The notes beneath the pieces were generated by a model. That model worked only from the letters and a program-made list of their open reading frames with translations. It ran no database searches and was not told the origin of the DNA. A stretch of DNA of 64,000 nt from assembly GCF_003073045.1 (NCBI RefSeq), contig NC_037590.1:17638778-17702777 (forward strand), read 5' to 3'. This stretch comes from Pomacea canaliculata (taxonomy: Eukaryota > Mollusca > Gastropoda > Architaenioglossa > Ampullariidae). This document shows, in pieces, positions 36,801 through 49,800 of the stretch (positions within the stretch are counted from its first letter, which is position 1; the number at the start of each line of letters is the position of its first letter). The translations under genes were made by a program, and so were the position numbers.

Positions 36801-36850
36801 TCCTGCCATAGCCTGCCTTAGCCTGCCACAGCCTGCCTTAGCCTGCATGG
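36801..36850. repeat. 10-bp tandem repeat inside the hAT element
   Basis: Five units of the form gcctgccata/gcctgcctta. They interrupt the zinc-finger-encoding part of the transposase remnant. Confidence 0.8.
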
Positions 36851-37164
36851 TTCGTCGCATCATGGCGGCTAACGTTGTACTCTTTCATCACGACAACACT
36901 TTCACTGCACAACAAACATCTGCTTTCTTGCCGACTTCTAAATCTAATTCTAACTGAAAACAAAGAACCAAAAAATAACGAACAGTCACTACTATTCGAC
37001 GCAGTAAGCAAGTAAATAGTACATGTAGTGGGAGATTGCGGCAGAATATGTGACCGCGGGCCACATTTTCATGTACGACCAGAAACAGTCTGCGGGCCAG
37101 TCAAAATCCCGTCGCGGGCCGGATCCGGCCCGCGGGCCTTATGTTGCCCACCCCTGCTATAGGG

Positions 37165-39133
37165 GGTGGTAAGAAGTTCAAAGTTCAAAAAACTCGATTC
37201 AAGCACTAAACAGCGAAAGTTCTAATAAAAGTGCAGTGTAGCAGTCCAACTCCTACACAGTGTTATAACACTATAAAGTCTGACATACCATACAAATAAT
37301 GCACAAAGAAAATATGCAATAATCCTTGAAGAAGACTAGAAGAAGTAGGCAAAGGATGAGAAAGTTGGAACTGTTTAGAACTAGACTATGAAAAATAAAC
37401 TGAAATATGAATTCCGTAGTTATACAAAATTCTCGGAAAGCATATTATTGCTACTTTTAGTCAAATCACTCAAGTCACGGATCATAAAAACTACAAAATT
37501 ATAGATTTTAACAGGATTTTGTGGAATGAAACTTGTTCGGTAACAAGGCAATTCCAGTTTCGAAGTTCGAGCAGGATATAGCACTCATACAGAAAAAGTC
37601 CAAAACCGACCACTAGAATGAAAGCTACCAAATTTTATCGTGTGATAAAGCTGTGATAATTTTCAGTTTCAGCTTCTGGTAGCCGTAAACAAAGTAAAAT
37701 ATTTGCTTTCGTATTGCGTGTTAGCCAAAAATGATCACAAAAAAAATTAGAAGTCAAAGGATCCATATGGGACTTGTATTCGCCGCACAGTGTGAAAAAT
37801 GTGGTCATCTTGTCACCAATGTATAATAATTTGCTTCGATTTCAAAACCCCTGATAAAGTCGTGGATGTTCGTAGAATAGTTGAGTTTATATCCATTCAA
37901 ATGCTATATAGTTATTGCTTTTCTTTTCTCTGAGGTGATGTGTGTACGTGTATAGCATGTGGACAAGATGGACAGAGTGCGACGCCACCCCTATTACTGA
38001 GCCACGAAAATAGCCCTGCTCCAAAGATTTGAGATAACGCCCGTTAATTACATAGAGTTTTCTGGCAAAATACCACCTTGCATCACTTCGTCGGTCGGCA
38101 TGCAGATAACATATACAGCACTAACCGTATCACGGACTTGCGACTCTTATCAGGAACTCGAAACCAGCGGCATGCCTCGGCCACACTTGTTTACGAGGTG
38201 TGTGTGTGTGCGAGTGACAAGATATTGTCGGACAGGGGAGGATGCAACACCTGATGGCAGATTGGATGTAGACTAGATTATTGTATTTATATTTTTCAAT
38301 ATGATTTTTGATTATTATTCAATTTTAAACCACAGAAACATCTGTCGCACACGCAGCCTTAACTGCTACACCATCTTGCTCCCAACCCACCCCACCCGAC
38401 TTCGACAGCTGGGTTGTTGGCAACCTTTGACCTGAATGCGGATCTTGTACTTATCGCGAGGAAGGCATTTAGTTGACTCCTTGCGTGTCACTATAAATAA
38501 CAATGTTCAGATTCAAGTTTTCTGAGGAATTCCATTCATCCATATCTTTGAACTCCAGTGAAGCTTTTCTAGGCGCTGTGTGGTGGTTTTTTGAGAGCAT
38601 AACTCTCTGTTTCAAAAATACACGAACACATTAAAAAATGCTTCCCTATCCAAAACAACAAACATAAACAGATAAAGGCACGCATTTACCTATTGAATAG
38701 CTTCTTGTCAAATATTGTATCATTCCAATACCCCCAACACCCCTAAACTATCGACCTGTCATCATGTGACACCCCTTTTTTAAAACAAAAGCAGAATAAA
38801 TAAACAAGTGAGAACATCTTTTAAACTTTAATTGATACTAAGTATACGATTTGAGCATCACTCATATCCAATGCTCCATCTAACTGTAGAAACTACTGGA
38901 CTCACGGGTTTTTTCCTTTGCGTTTTGAAATACTTCTCTTTTGGCAGAGTTCAAATATAACTTTTTTTTAAGACTGACACATGATAAAAGTTTTTTTTTT
39001 AATTTTGTTTTCTCCACATATTGTCAGATGTTTGGGGATATTGCTTTACCTCAGCAAAATGCTGCCTTACACACACAGAAATGCACACAAATGAACAAAG
39101 CAAGTGATCAAGATTGTATAATAAGAATACTAA
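37165..39133. other. Intergenic, no gene seen
   Basis: A+T-rich, with no ORF of note and no recognisable repeat beyond short GT and T runs. It includes the 3' flank of DPH7. Confidence 0.5.
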
Positions 39134-42099
39134 CTAAAGTGTCCACTGCCAGAGGTGCAAAGAATGGTCATAAAATGAACAGGTAGAGATCAAGTAACAT
39201 TCTGTAGCAAATATTTCGTTTTCAGCATTTGAAAGTGCTCTATCATTTTCTTTTCTTGTAGTCCTGGATCCAGCAAATAGTCTGCTCCAATCAGCTCCAT
39301 AGGCCAAAGAGCTATGTTCTGTATAGTGAGCAAGGACTGGAAGGGGTTCTGAATCTGTCAAAGTAGATAAGCAAGGGAGGGTAATTTGACTTCATGTCAC
39401 TCAATGTCAGTCTAATTACTGTCTGCCTGCTAATATGTTTTAAAATGAGGCCTCATACAAGAAGTTTTATAACTTGCAAAGTACAATGAAGTGGAACTGT
39501 TAAAAAATAAATATTTTTTAGATTTTCCTGTGTGCCCATTGCCTATACATTACCTATATCATTGAGAACATACTTAATTTTTACCTTTTAAGTTTTATTG
39601 ACTCATTCAGAACAATACACTTTAGATAAATGGAATTGTCATGGTAAAATGACTCATGCTTACCAGGCAAAGAACAATCAAGGATATGAAACCCATTATG
39701 CATTGAGGCAGTTAAAATTCTGTTGGCTTGAAATGGCTCCCATTTCACTCTCCACACCCCGCCACCAAGTGATGACACTGATAATGGTTGCTTCATATTT
39801 CTTCTATCAAATATCCTCAGGTTTTCATCATAACTGGAATTTGTAAGGTATCAAAAATAACGTTCTAAGTAATCTTTCGTAGTTTTTTCACACCATGGCA
39901 AATGTATTTTTAATCAACAAACATGTATATTCAACTGCAGTATGAAAACAATTTTTCAGGATGGACAATAACTTTACAGTACTGTGAGAAAGGACACTGT
40001 TGATAATAAGCTAAAGCTAAAAACAAAATTTAAAGAGTCTTTATATTTTTTTTTCAAATTTTTATAATAATGGTAAATGTATTTTAATTCACTAACCCAT
40101 CAATGGAAGTACACTTTACCTTCCAACAGCAAGAAGTGATTCTCTGAGAGGATTACTTTGTATACTGCATACTCCCATGTCAAAGCTGAAAGCACAACGT
40201 AAATTTAAAAAGCGAATGATAAAAGGAATATTTTAAATCCCTTCTTTTATCGCATATTTTATTCTATAGTTCATACTTTTATTAAATAAAATCTTGATGT
40301 ATTACATTCTTACCCAGAGTTAGTTTTAACAGGTTGGCTTCCTGCTCTTAGGTCCCAGACTTTCATTTTACAGTCATCACTTCCTAAAGCAGCATCAGAA
40401 GATAGATGATAAATACATGTAATTACTTTTCTTTACGATGACAGATTGTGATTAAGAATAAAATAGATGTTGTAAGGATAAAGTGATCCCCAAAAGTCAA
40501 GTAAATCTTAAAAATACAAAAAAAAAATATAATCTTTATTCTCCATAAAAGTTAATTTGTGTAGCACAATATCTCATCCAACAGACAAGCTCATTGCATT
40601 AAAAAGTATCTACCAAACAGTGACAATAATGTAAAGTGAAGAACAATGTGAAGACTAGAAGCATTCTGCTTATAATGTATAATCACCTCAGATTTAATAG
40701 TGCAAAAAAATTCCCAACATTTTATCAAAACATTTATCACAACTAATGATTGATAATGCTACTGGGGTCTTGGAACAGTGTTTGAAAGGGTACAATGAAT
40801 GCAGAGAGTGTAGATGCTTAGAATGAGAAATCAGCTAACCTGAGTACACAATTTCTGGATTCCACATATCAAATGCACAGATCCAAGCTTCATAGTCATG
40901 GGCATGCCAGTGAGATGTCATCCTAAAATCATTTCCTGCTTCCAACACTGAAAGACTTCCTGATGAATCTGACACCACTATTTTTGGTGAACTGCTGCAA
41001 GGAATTTGTAAAATGTTTGTGAAGGTCTTAAAAATTAAATGTGACCTTCAAATGCCTAGGTATTAATGGTGAAAGTCAAGAATTATTTAGAAACTTTGAA
41101 TGAGCTGGAACTCACACCTTTTACATATAGATGTTAGAAATTCTATTTATTTTCTTCTTGTTAAAAAAGTGAAAACAATTAGATAATCTGCATACCTATT
41201 TTCAGTCAGCTATGACCTTGTTTAAATCTTTCAAAAATGCATAGAGTACCTCTCTAATGGTCCTGTCCAGTCCAGGGAAAGTGCTAAGCAGTCCCCAATC
41301 TTTTCTGTCTTCAAAGGCAAAAGCATTTTTCTTAAGCAATCGCTGTCCTTCAAAGTATCAGCCAAATGATTTGATGCTTCATTCTGTGTTGTCACTGTGT
41401 TTTCGTCTCTGTCACTGACTTTCCACAGCTGACATTCTCCTGAAGCATTAACAAGTCCAAACAGTGGCACAGAGCTACTGAAATTTCGTGCCCACTTGAC
41501 ATCCAGAATACCAGACGTGTCAACACAGCATGACACAGACAGAGAGGGTAATTTGTCCTCATCTTCTTGTGAAGGTTGCTGGAGGTAGTACATTTGCAGC
41601 TGACCAACTCTAACTTGGGCCTGAGAAAAACATAGGAAGATTAGTCGGTGTTGTCTTACTGTTTCGGTCAGTGCCATCCGTCATACTATGAAAAATAATA
41701 AATTTTTAATGAAAGCAAAACCATTCTGGTACTTGGTAGCTCAGAAATCTTTTCTTATAAAAAATGTTTATGGCAAAAATACTACTGAATGATTAAAAAA
41801 ATACAAAACACAAAAGGTTGTATTTGTGCAACACGTCACATTTGACATTTGCGTCAATGTTCATTTAAAATGCAATCCAAAAACTTTTACAAAGAAACAG
41901 GGTATAAATTTCATTAATAAAATCAGACCTCATTTTTTATGCTGTCACTCTCATTTGATGTTTGTTCTAAAAGTTGGTAAGTTCCACACAGAAGAATATT
42001 TTGCAGACCATCAAAAGGGCACCACTCTACAGAATCTGCATAAAGCTGAGTGTCGAGAATTTGAAAATTTGTTATTCCTGATCTCTCTGTTGAAGCCAT
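39134..42099 (-). CDS. DPH7: Diphthine methyltransferase (WD40 protein), diphthamide biosynthesis
   Basis: DPH7 hydrolyses the methyl ester of methylated diphthine on elongation factor 2 in the cytosol, the step before amidation. Exons: 41929-42099, 41250-41620, 40840-40994, 40314-40383, 40120-40185, 39664-39833 and 39134-39354. All are GT-AG in phase, giving 407 aa (human about 452). Family blocks: ADSVEWCPF and LLCGTYQL near the N-terminus, SGILDVKWA, SLDWTG, HAHDYEAWICAFDMWNP, GSDDCKMKVWDLR, SYDENLRIFDRRNMKQPL, GGGVWRVKWEPF, YGADWSRL and STCSFYDHSLHLWQW at the C-terminus, typical of a seven-bladed WD propeller. The start is the ATG preceding ILDTQLYADSVEW, where the human N-terminus aligns. 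It is followed upstream on the same strand by CDK2AP. Confidence 0.95.
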
Positions 42100-43642
42100 G
42101 TGTGGTGCAAAGTTGTGCGCAACTGTAATAATTCCTTTGTCAGATGAGACTGATTGGATATCCTAGAACAAGCAAAAGTACTTAAATAAACACACATACC
42201 ATTACTAATAATAATTGAATTTATAATGCACAACATCTAAACTGAAGGCGGACTCACTGCTCTGAACAAGATCACAAAATAGTGATAAAGATGTAGAACA
42301 AGTTAACAAAGTAGAAACAGCAATGTAGAACGAAGAACAATGCGAAGACTTGCTGCGTTCCGGCATTAAATGGCGATCACTTTAGCAGATTTCAGTTTTA
42401 ACGGTAACGACTCCAGAGACAATTAGGAGAATACTGGGAAGATATTGTGTAATCTTGAGAATATGAAGAAATCTTTCTTTTAGAAACTCAAGTTTTCAAG
42501 TGCATTTAACTCTAGTACTTTGGCCCTGCAGTTTAGACTATTGTGATTTCAAGCTTTTCTCAGTTATGTACAGTTTGTGTAGAGCTACTGTCATTGACAA
42601 GGTGCACAAACTATAGCTTCTTGTTTTATTATTTAAAATAGTTGTTTATCTCAAAATCTGTCCGACATAGGGTGCACACACTGTTCATGCAGAAATAAAA
42701 TACAAACACCAACTTGCTAGATATGCTTGTTTAATATTCAGTGGACACCTTCCTTCTCTATTACAGATTTCTTAACAACAGGCCTCGTTGTGTTCGTCAT
42801 GTCAAAAAAATAAATAAAGGATGAAACATTACACTCTCCTGTTCACAGTAATATAAACTGCTGTGTACCTTTTATCCTAACTGTTAATGAAGTTGCATTT
42901 GATTTTATGATTCCTGGTGAAATAGGATATAGGTAGTATACAATGGTCTTTTGGGGAAAAAAAATAAATGTAGTCTTCTTTATGCATGCTATGTTATGAA
43001 CATCACAATATCATGACAACAAACCTCAGTGAATGACCCACTTTGCACCCCTCTATTAGCTGCAGGTTCAAGACATAAAGAAGTGAAGAACCCAAGAAAA
43101 ACATTCCACTATGAAAAAATAAGATTTAAAACTGTCCTCCCCCTTCTGTCAAAGCTAGTGCAAGCAAATGAACATCAGTCCTAATTAACCTGCACCTCAA
43201 AGACTTAACAGCACAAGAATTGATACTAGTGCTGCAGCAGAACCTTCCCTACTACTGCTAAACATATTATCAAAATATTTGTTAAATGAACTATCCATCC
43301 ACATATATATTGTTTAACATTGGAGTTTTGCTTTGGTTCTGCAAATTTTTAAATCCCAAAGGCATGAAAGGTATCATAATCAAACCAAGCAGGACTTTTC
43401 ACATGTTGCTTTCATCTTTATAAGAAGTATAACATATGAACTCCATTTCAGTCTTTCTGCATAGCAGAAAAAGCTGAAATCACTAAATTCTTATAGCTGC
43501 ACTGATTAGTTCTCAGTCATATAATAAACTGTGAAAAGGAAAGAGGCTATCATAAAATTCTTCATACGATTAAAAAAAAAATCTACAAGTCAGTAATATT
43601 AGATGTTTTGACTGTCACAGGGAAATCCTTTATGACTATAAT
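42100..43642. other. Spacer between DPH7 and CDK2AP
   Basis: No ORF supported. Holds the DPH7 promoter and the CDK2AP 3' UTR. A minus-strand AATAAA at about 42625 could serve CDK2AP. Confidence 0.45.
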
Positions 43643-44077
43643 TTATGTTCTTGCGCTTCGTTCACATTCCATTAAGCATTCTCGAACAAGAATTCTAGCA
43701 TGCACAATGCTGCGTTTTAGTCTTTCCGAAGAGGTTCTGTTTCCAGCATATGTGGGGCGAATATCACGGCCCATGTCTTCTATCACTGCCAGTAATGAGC
43801 TGTATTTGCTTTGTGGCTGATGTGGCAGCTGATGCAATGGCTGCTGTTGCTGTTGAATGTGAGCCTGGGGAACCAATACTTGTGCTTGCTGTGCCTGCAG
43901 CTGCCCTGGGATTGTGCGCTGGACTGAGGATGAGATAGATGGTTGAGGAAGAGGCGGTGTGGCCCTAACCTCCTGGGTGAGTTCTGATCGTGGTGTCCCT
44001 GGGTTGCTGATGCTGGGTGTGGAAGGAGAACTATGGCTGCTCTGAGTTGCACTGTCTTCATCGCCAATAGTTGCCAT
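43643..44077 (-). CDS. CDK2AP1: Cyclin-dependent kinase 2-associated protein (DOC-1 family)
   Basis: DOC-1 proteins bind CDK2 and are subunits of the NuRD chromatin complex. The conserved C-terminal domain is complete: [32 protein letters not shown], then [21 protein letters not shown] and stop. Before it lies a Ser/Pro/Thr-rich, Gln-rich linker (QQQQQ at about residue 75) that is longer than in vertebrate CDK2AP1 (115 aa). From the ATG at 44077 the product is 144 aa; the frame stays open upstream to 44161, so a further 5' coding exon is possible, though none was found. Which paralogue (1 or 2) cannot be decided because the split is a vertebrate one. Confidence 0.85.
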   Translation of the reverse strand: MATIGDEDSATQSSHSSPSTPSISNPGTPRSELTQEVRATPPLPQPSISSSVQRTIPGQLQAQQAQVLVPQAHIQQQQQPLHQLPHQPQSKYSSLLAVIEDMGRDIRPTYAGNRTSSERLKRSIVHARILVRECLMECERSART

Positions 44078-44161
44078 ACTGGTCGCTGTTGGCTTCTCCA
44101 GTCTTAAAGCAGGCTGATCATATTTAAAACAACAAACCCGGATTAAATTCTTATATGTCAA

Positions 44162-44874
44162 TTTATTTCAATAAATTTGTCAGAAATCATACACTCCAAG
44201 TACTTGCAAGCCTTAAAATTGTACAGCAATTTTTATTAGCTAATCTTAAAATATATTCTTGGCTTGAATCCTGAGCACCACTTGGGATGCAGCATTGAAC
44301 CAATAACCTCTTGGTACTAATTATACATAGAATTACGAGCCCAGGTAATGCTCTGGATTAGCATCATGGAGGGTGAAGTGATAATCAAGTGTTAATAAAG
44401 GCAAACTCAAGTCAAATGACAAATCAAATTAGTTGGAAGTTTCAGATTAAAAAAGCTATTGACTTCACTGAAGGTCACAGACAATGTAAAAGCTTCAAGC
44501 ACTGATAAGCAGACAACATAACAGTTGATTTGTGATATCACGGGCAATGACGTTGAATTAATAAAATTAATTTTTAAAAAATGCAGGTAAAAATTCTGAT
44601 ATTAAAGATCTTTATCTCACAAACAGAGCAGAATTATTTCGTTACGTCTGAGGTAAAAACACGCCTGACATGATCGAGTAGTATGTGGCATGCATTAACC
44701 CTGTTTTGGTCAAGCAGATAATTTTGGTATCGTGAAATTAAAGCAAGACTGGCTCTGTGCTTATGGTCATACAGTCACGGCTATATGTTAATTCAAAGTC
44801 TCTAAAAATAGTAAAGACGAATTTTTAGTCCCATCGTTGTCAGAAGTTAGGGTGAACAGGAATCGATAAAACGA

Positions 44875-44910
<36 letters not shown>

Positions 44911-46681
44911 GTTACTGTTATCTAAATGCCTGTATGCTATTGATTCCTAACTAACCGAGCATCTACTGCTAGTAATGCAGACGGTCTGAGCATTCTTTTT
45001 GACAGGCAATTTTAATGAAATATAGTAACTTCATGTTTCAGAACCAGAACTTGTACGTTATAAAACTTAACTTATTGATAGTTCTACACTAAGAGAAAAA
45101 TAATCTCACTTTTTCTTCCAGTTCGTAAACGGTACTGGCAAAATTTTGCTCTCGTATAAATAGAGAAACAATGACGGGAAACAAGAACTCAACCGGAAAC
45201 GATACTAAACCGAAACCCAAATATTTAGTCTTGAATTTCTCTTGTTCTTCGTTATCTACATCGTAAGTGTAAACGTATAGAAACAATTTAAATATAAGGT
45301 AATTTTATTATTTATGGTATATCTATTTTCTTGAACGAGAAGAATTTAACATCGTCTTTTTTTTTTTTTGCCAAGCTGACGCTTCTCAGGAGGTAGGACA
45401 AGTCGACCCAGAAACACAGCCACCCAGCCATTTCGCCCCCGACTCACAGACAGTTCGACCAAAGAGCTGAGTCTTATCTTCGACAAATCGATCACTCACA
45501 ATAGAACCTACTATTCGTGTGAAATATTGTCCATAAGCATGCATTGTTCGAAAACTATATATATGTGTGTGTGTGTGAACAAGTCGAAACTGTTTGCTAC
45601 CATCGAATTTATCACGATGGGCCGACGTGGTTTTAGGTCGATTTGTCTGGTGACCTTCTTGGGTCGCTTTCCTGAGCTTTTACGAGGTAGATAATTGTTA
45701 CGTTCGTGCATAGGCACACAAAGACTAAATAAATAAAAAAATAAGTAAAACAGCATTTAGAAGAATACAGAGGTTACAAGAATAACGTCAGCAATTGCAG
45801 TGCATTATACTTCTTATACAAAGGCGATCTCTTAGTAAGAGTCGTCAGTACCCAAGGTTCGAGCTTTTATTAGTTTTACCCTTTCATATTACAATATACT
45901 TGTTACCCTCTCTAGGCTCTTACTAGCGTCTCGTTCAAATAATACCCGTGTCACGCCAAGCGACAGCTCGCACGTTCCGAGTCTATCACAAGGCAGGTGA
46001 ATCAGAATTCACAAAGCTGAACAAATACGCGTCATATTAGTGTCAAGGCCAGGGCCCACTGGTGGCTGAACTATTATTATGGGAATAAATTAACACATTA
46101 AATTAATTATGCTGCCAGGTGACAAAAAAGTAGCGTTATAAATTCGTTTGTATGAGATTTACGCTATATATATATAGGTAGTATGTGACATTATTAGAAC
46201 ATTGAACCTTGTGAATGAACGTTTTTAAATCTTTCAGCAGTATGATGTAGGTATGGTATGATGGTTTGATAAGACCTTGCATTTGTCCTAAAATCATAAT
46301 TAAACTAATAGAAACAGTTAAAGGAATATGTCGCGAGAAAAAAGCATTATAGTTATAGACTTTAATTTTCCATGGAATTACGATGCGAATATAAAAGCAC
46401 GGAAACTTGAAAAGAAATGAAAGGGGGAATAAAGAGAAAGGGGAGGAATCGTAAGTGAAAGGTCACAGGAAGGACTCAGAGTTCAGTATCTGAGGACTAC
46501 AATGAGATAAGTCGGCAAGGTTTGCAGTCAACCCCTTTCATTCTGACCTCAGTCATCACATATTTAGTGTTGATACTTTTTCTGAGGAGTTGAAGGTCAC
46601 TTGCATGAGATTTTATCTTCTCAGGATCATGCTGGTTGGACATGATGGGCTTTGTGGTTTAGATAAACTGTTCAGCAGGGC
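44162..46681. other. Divergent intergenic region, CDK2AP and threonine dehydrogenase
   Basis: No supported ORF. Contains an (ATT)n microsatellite (about 44875-44910), a T run at 45358, a GT run at 45563, and near the right end three AGGTCA-type half-sites upstream of the dehydrogenase TATA box. Confidence 0.5.
44875..44910. repeat. (ATT)n microsatellite
   Basis: About twelve ATT units in a row, with no interruption. Confidence 0.95.
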
Positions 46682-46688
46682 TATATAA
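46682..46688 (+). promoter_or_regulatory. TATA box of the threonine dehydrogenase gene
   Basis: TATATAA lies 131 bp before the start codon, in a context (ctatataagtgggg) like a strong TATA promoter. A 5' UTR would begin near 46710. A donor (caacag followed by gtgttt, 46738/46739) and an acceptor (tctttcag ending 46800) could define a 62-bp 5' UTR intron. AGGTCA-type half-sites occur at about 46458, 46545 (inverted) and 46585. Confidence 0.55.
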
Positions 46689-46812
46689 GTGGGGAGCACA
46701 GGAAAATTCACCTTGGGCCTCTTGCACCTCAGCAACAGGTGTTTTAAGAATAGCATTTTGACTGCTTCACATTTCATTGAGTAAATCTGTTGTCTTTCAG
46801 CAGCCTCTCAGT

Positions 46813-49800
46813 ATGGCATCATTACTTCCAAAGCTGATGAAGGCTCTGGTCAAGAAAGAGGAACAAGCATCATACACCTATGAAGAAATACCAGTTCCAG
46901 AACCAGCAGATGACGAAGTACTCATCAAAGTAGACTGTGTGGCAATCTGTGGTTCGGACATTGCTTTATACAAATGGGACAGCGTTGCCAAAAGTTATTG
47001 CAACCATTCCATTTGTCCCAGGCCACGAATGTGCCGGCACTGTAGTCAAATGTGGACCTGGTGTTACAGAAGTGTCTGTTGGGGACAAAGTAGGAGTTGA
47101 AAATCATTTCTACTGTGGTGAATGCTACCAATGCAAGTGAGAATACTTATTATAGATGAACATTCTCTTGTTGTTTTTAGCAGATTAAGCAAAATGATGT
47201 ATCCTACAAACTGAACTGAAGTCATATTATTTACCAACAAAAATTTATTTACTTTTTTTTTTCTTTTTTACAGAAAACAACTCTGAAAATAATGAAATTA
47301 GTACTGTTCCATCAATAATAATGTATAATTACTAATTTTCCAATTTTTTTCTATTCCATTTTCTTAAATTTTTGTGTTAACGTAGCAAGACTGAGCAATT
47401 TTTCATGACTATATCCAACAGATATGAGGATGGTGCCATATGTTCGAATATGGGTCAATTTGGACATGGTAAAAAGACACGCAGTGGTGGATGTTCTGAA
47501 TACACAACTGTACCAGCTAGATATCTCTATGTGATCAAGAGTGATTTAGGTACATGTTTCAAAATGTTTAAATTTAACACCTTAATTTTCCATTTTTGCT
47601 CCATTTTATAGATTTGTTGCTCTTCCTTCATCCTAGCCTCTGGTTTCAAGTCATAAAAGTGAATGTCAAAATTTAATGGTGAATCTTAGATTAGTGTAGT
47701 GCAATAATAGTTCTTAAGTGCATGTTACCTCCTTTTACATGTTTTTTTCAGTGGTTTAAAATAAAGTTGGATAAAGCATCTTTCATATCACCAAATTTTA
47801 GTTCTGTTAACCTGATAAGTCACAGTTTAACATGCTTGTATTAAATTTTATTAGTTTTTCATTTCTATAGAAAACGATAACAATGAGCTGTCGTTGATAG
47901 CCTCAGTCCCTATTTTATGGAGAGATAACACTAGGTTCTTTTTAATATTGCTGTTGCCATGTATTCATTTGCTTTAACTGCTTCTGTTGTGACTGGACTA
48001 GATGCTGAACAGATTGCACTATTAGAACCTCTTGGAGTGGCCCATAATGCATTGGAACGCCTGGATGTGAAAGGTCAGGATGTGCTAGTTACAGGCTGTG
48101 GACCAGTAGGACTGTTTGCTCAGGCTGTGGCCAAAGTTCTGGGAGCAAAGAGGTACATTATTTATTTCTAGCTTATGTCTCTAATCTTGAAGGGTTATGT
48201 TCTGCTTTAAAAGGATTAGCATTGTGTATACCCACCTGTTATGGCATAAACAAATTTTGCCTCGGTTCCAGTGATGATTTTACCTTAATATGAAAGTGAT
48301 ATTTTCTTTCCCTTCTTAAAGATACACTGACTTTTTCAAAACTATGAAAATATATCATTGATGCCTGTATGAAGGCATTTATTTGAGAGAGAAATCCTGA
48401 ACTGATAACAAAAGTTTAGTTCAGACTGATAAATCAATAATTAAAAACTGAAATACAAATTCTATTACAGAGGAGTTGATGCTAATGTCCTGTTAATGCT
48501 TTTTCATGAACGCTTTGAAATATCAACTTTTGAATTTGTGCTATCTTCACTGTTTTGTTTTCAGAGTTATTGCTACTGACATTGAGAATGCGAAGCTAAA
48601 ACTTGCTAAAGAGATGGGAGCTGACATAACAGTGAACACAAAAACCAAGGATCTGAAAGAGGTTTTTATAACAATGTGAAAATTGTACTACCAGCTGATG
48701 CTTCTTTCCCAAAACTCTTGTCATTTGTTAAGTGAAAATTATAGGACTATAATTTATGGCTATATCTTTGCACATAATATTATGCATTATCATCTTAATA
48801 GCATGAAAGCTTCATTTGGTTGTGGCTTTGACATTGATTACCTGACTTGGGGCATATGCTGACTGAAAGAATTTCTTGAACACTGTTCTCGTCTATGTAC
48901 ATCATAGAGATAGGCTGATGTTCAAAAAGCATTAATCAATAGAGATTCCAGTTTATGCATTCTCTTATTATCTCTCGTACATAGAGGCATTACAGTAACA
49001 TCACAACCATAAAATAGTAAATTTTGTAGAGAAGTTTTAGGAGAGCATATTTTTATATAATAAGTTAACTTTTTAGTGTTTGAAGAAATGTTGATATGTA
49101 CTTGTTGGAGAGAACAAAATTCAGTTGACCTTAACAAAAATAAGAGGTTTGGAAACAGTGACGCATTTAATGTTAAAATGATTCATGCTTCTTATTACAG
49201 AATTATATGATGGTAAATGCGTATGACATTTCTTTATTCAAAACAAACCTTAACCAGAAATAGTTAGTTAAACTAAACTGAGGAGATGATATGAAATTTG
49301 TTTTCAATTTGATTTTTAGTTTGTTGTGGAGCTGACAGATGGTGTTGGGATGGATCGCATCTGTGAATGCAGTGGAGTTCCTTCTGTTGTCAATTCCACT
49401 TTCTCACTGCTACGTAAAGGTGGCCAAGTCATGCTGGTGGGCCTCCCCAAACAGCCCTTGCACGAGAGATGTTCTGCAAGATATAAGTGAGCAGCATCAC
49501 TTTGTATTGAACAGATTTTTAAATCTGCCAGAATTTATGAATACTTGAAAACTTCTTGTATATTTTTGTCTGTTCTATCAGATAAGCCTGTAACGATAAT
49601 GACATTTATACCCTATGTTTAAGACTTATGATTACATATTTGTTCATGGGACCAAAGTATTGAAACCATGACAACTATTGTTAAAAGCTTGTTCCTCTCA
49701 AAAGCTGTCAAAATAGAAGTCATTCTTCATTTAAACTTTTTTAGCAGTTAGTTTTGGGGAAAAGAGCTGACGAGTAGTTTTTGCACATTTTGGTATCCAT

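Larger units (their letters stand above)
35891..37156 (-). mobile_element. Internally deleted hAT DNA transposon with intact ends
   Basis: Starts CAGGGGTGGGCAACTT and ends GTTGCCCACCCCTG, a terminal inverted repeat of about 14 bp extended by G+C-rich ggcc/cggg sequence. It is flanked exactly by ctataggg on both sides (35883-35890 and 37157-37164), an 8-bp hAT target duplication. The minus strand holds two pieces of a transposase of the type related to GTF2IRD2/ZBED-like proteins: a zinc-finger region (MKEYNVSRHDATNH, then KQQNVFVKTKVAQKAA and FSDGEFV, at about 36.65-36.9 kb) and the C-terminal dimerisation region. The core between them is missing. Confidence 0.92.

Noticed and set aside
43750-43938. 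Plus-strand ORF over the CDK2AP exon
   Set aside because: Antisense of the Gln-rich linker; Ala/Val-rich by composition only.
46777-46812. Upstream extension of the threonine dehydrogenase frame
   Set aside because: It lacks an ATG and contains a strong splice acceptor (tctttcag), so it is probably intron sequence.
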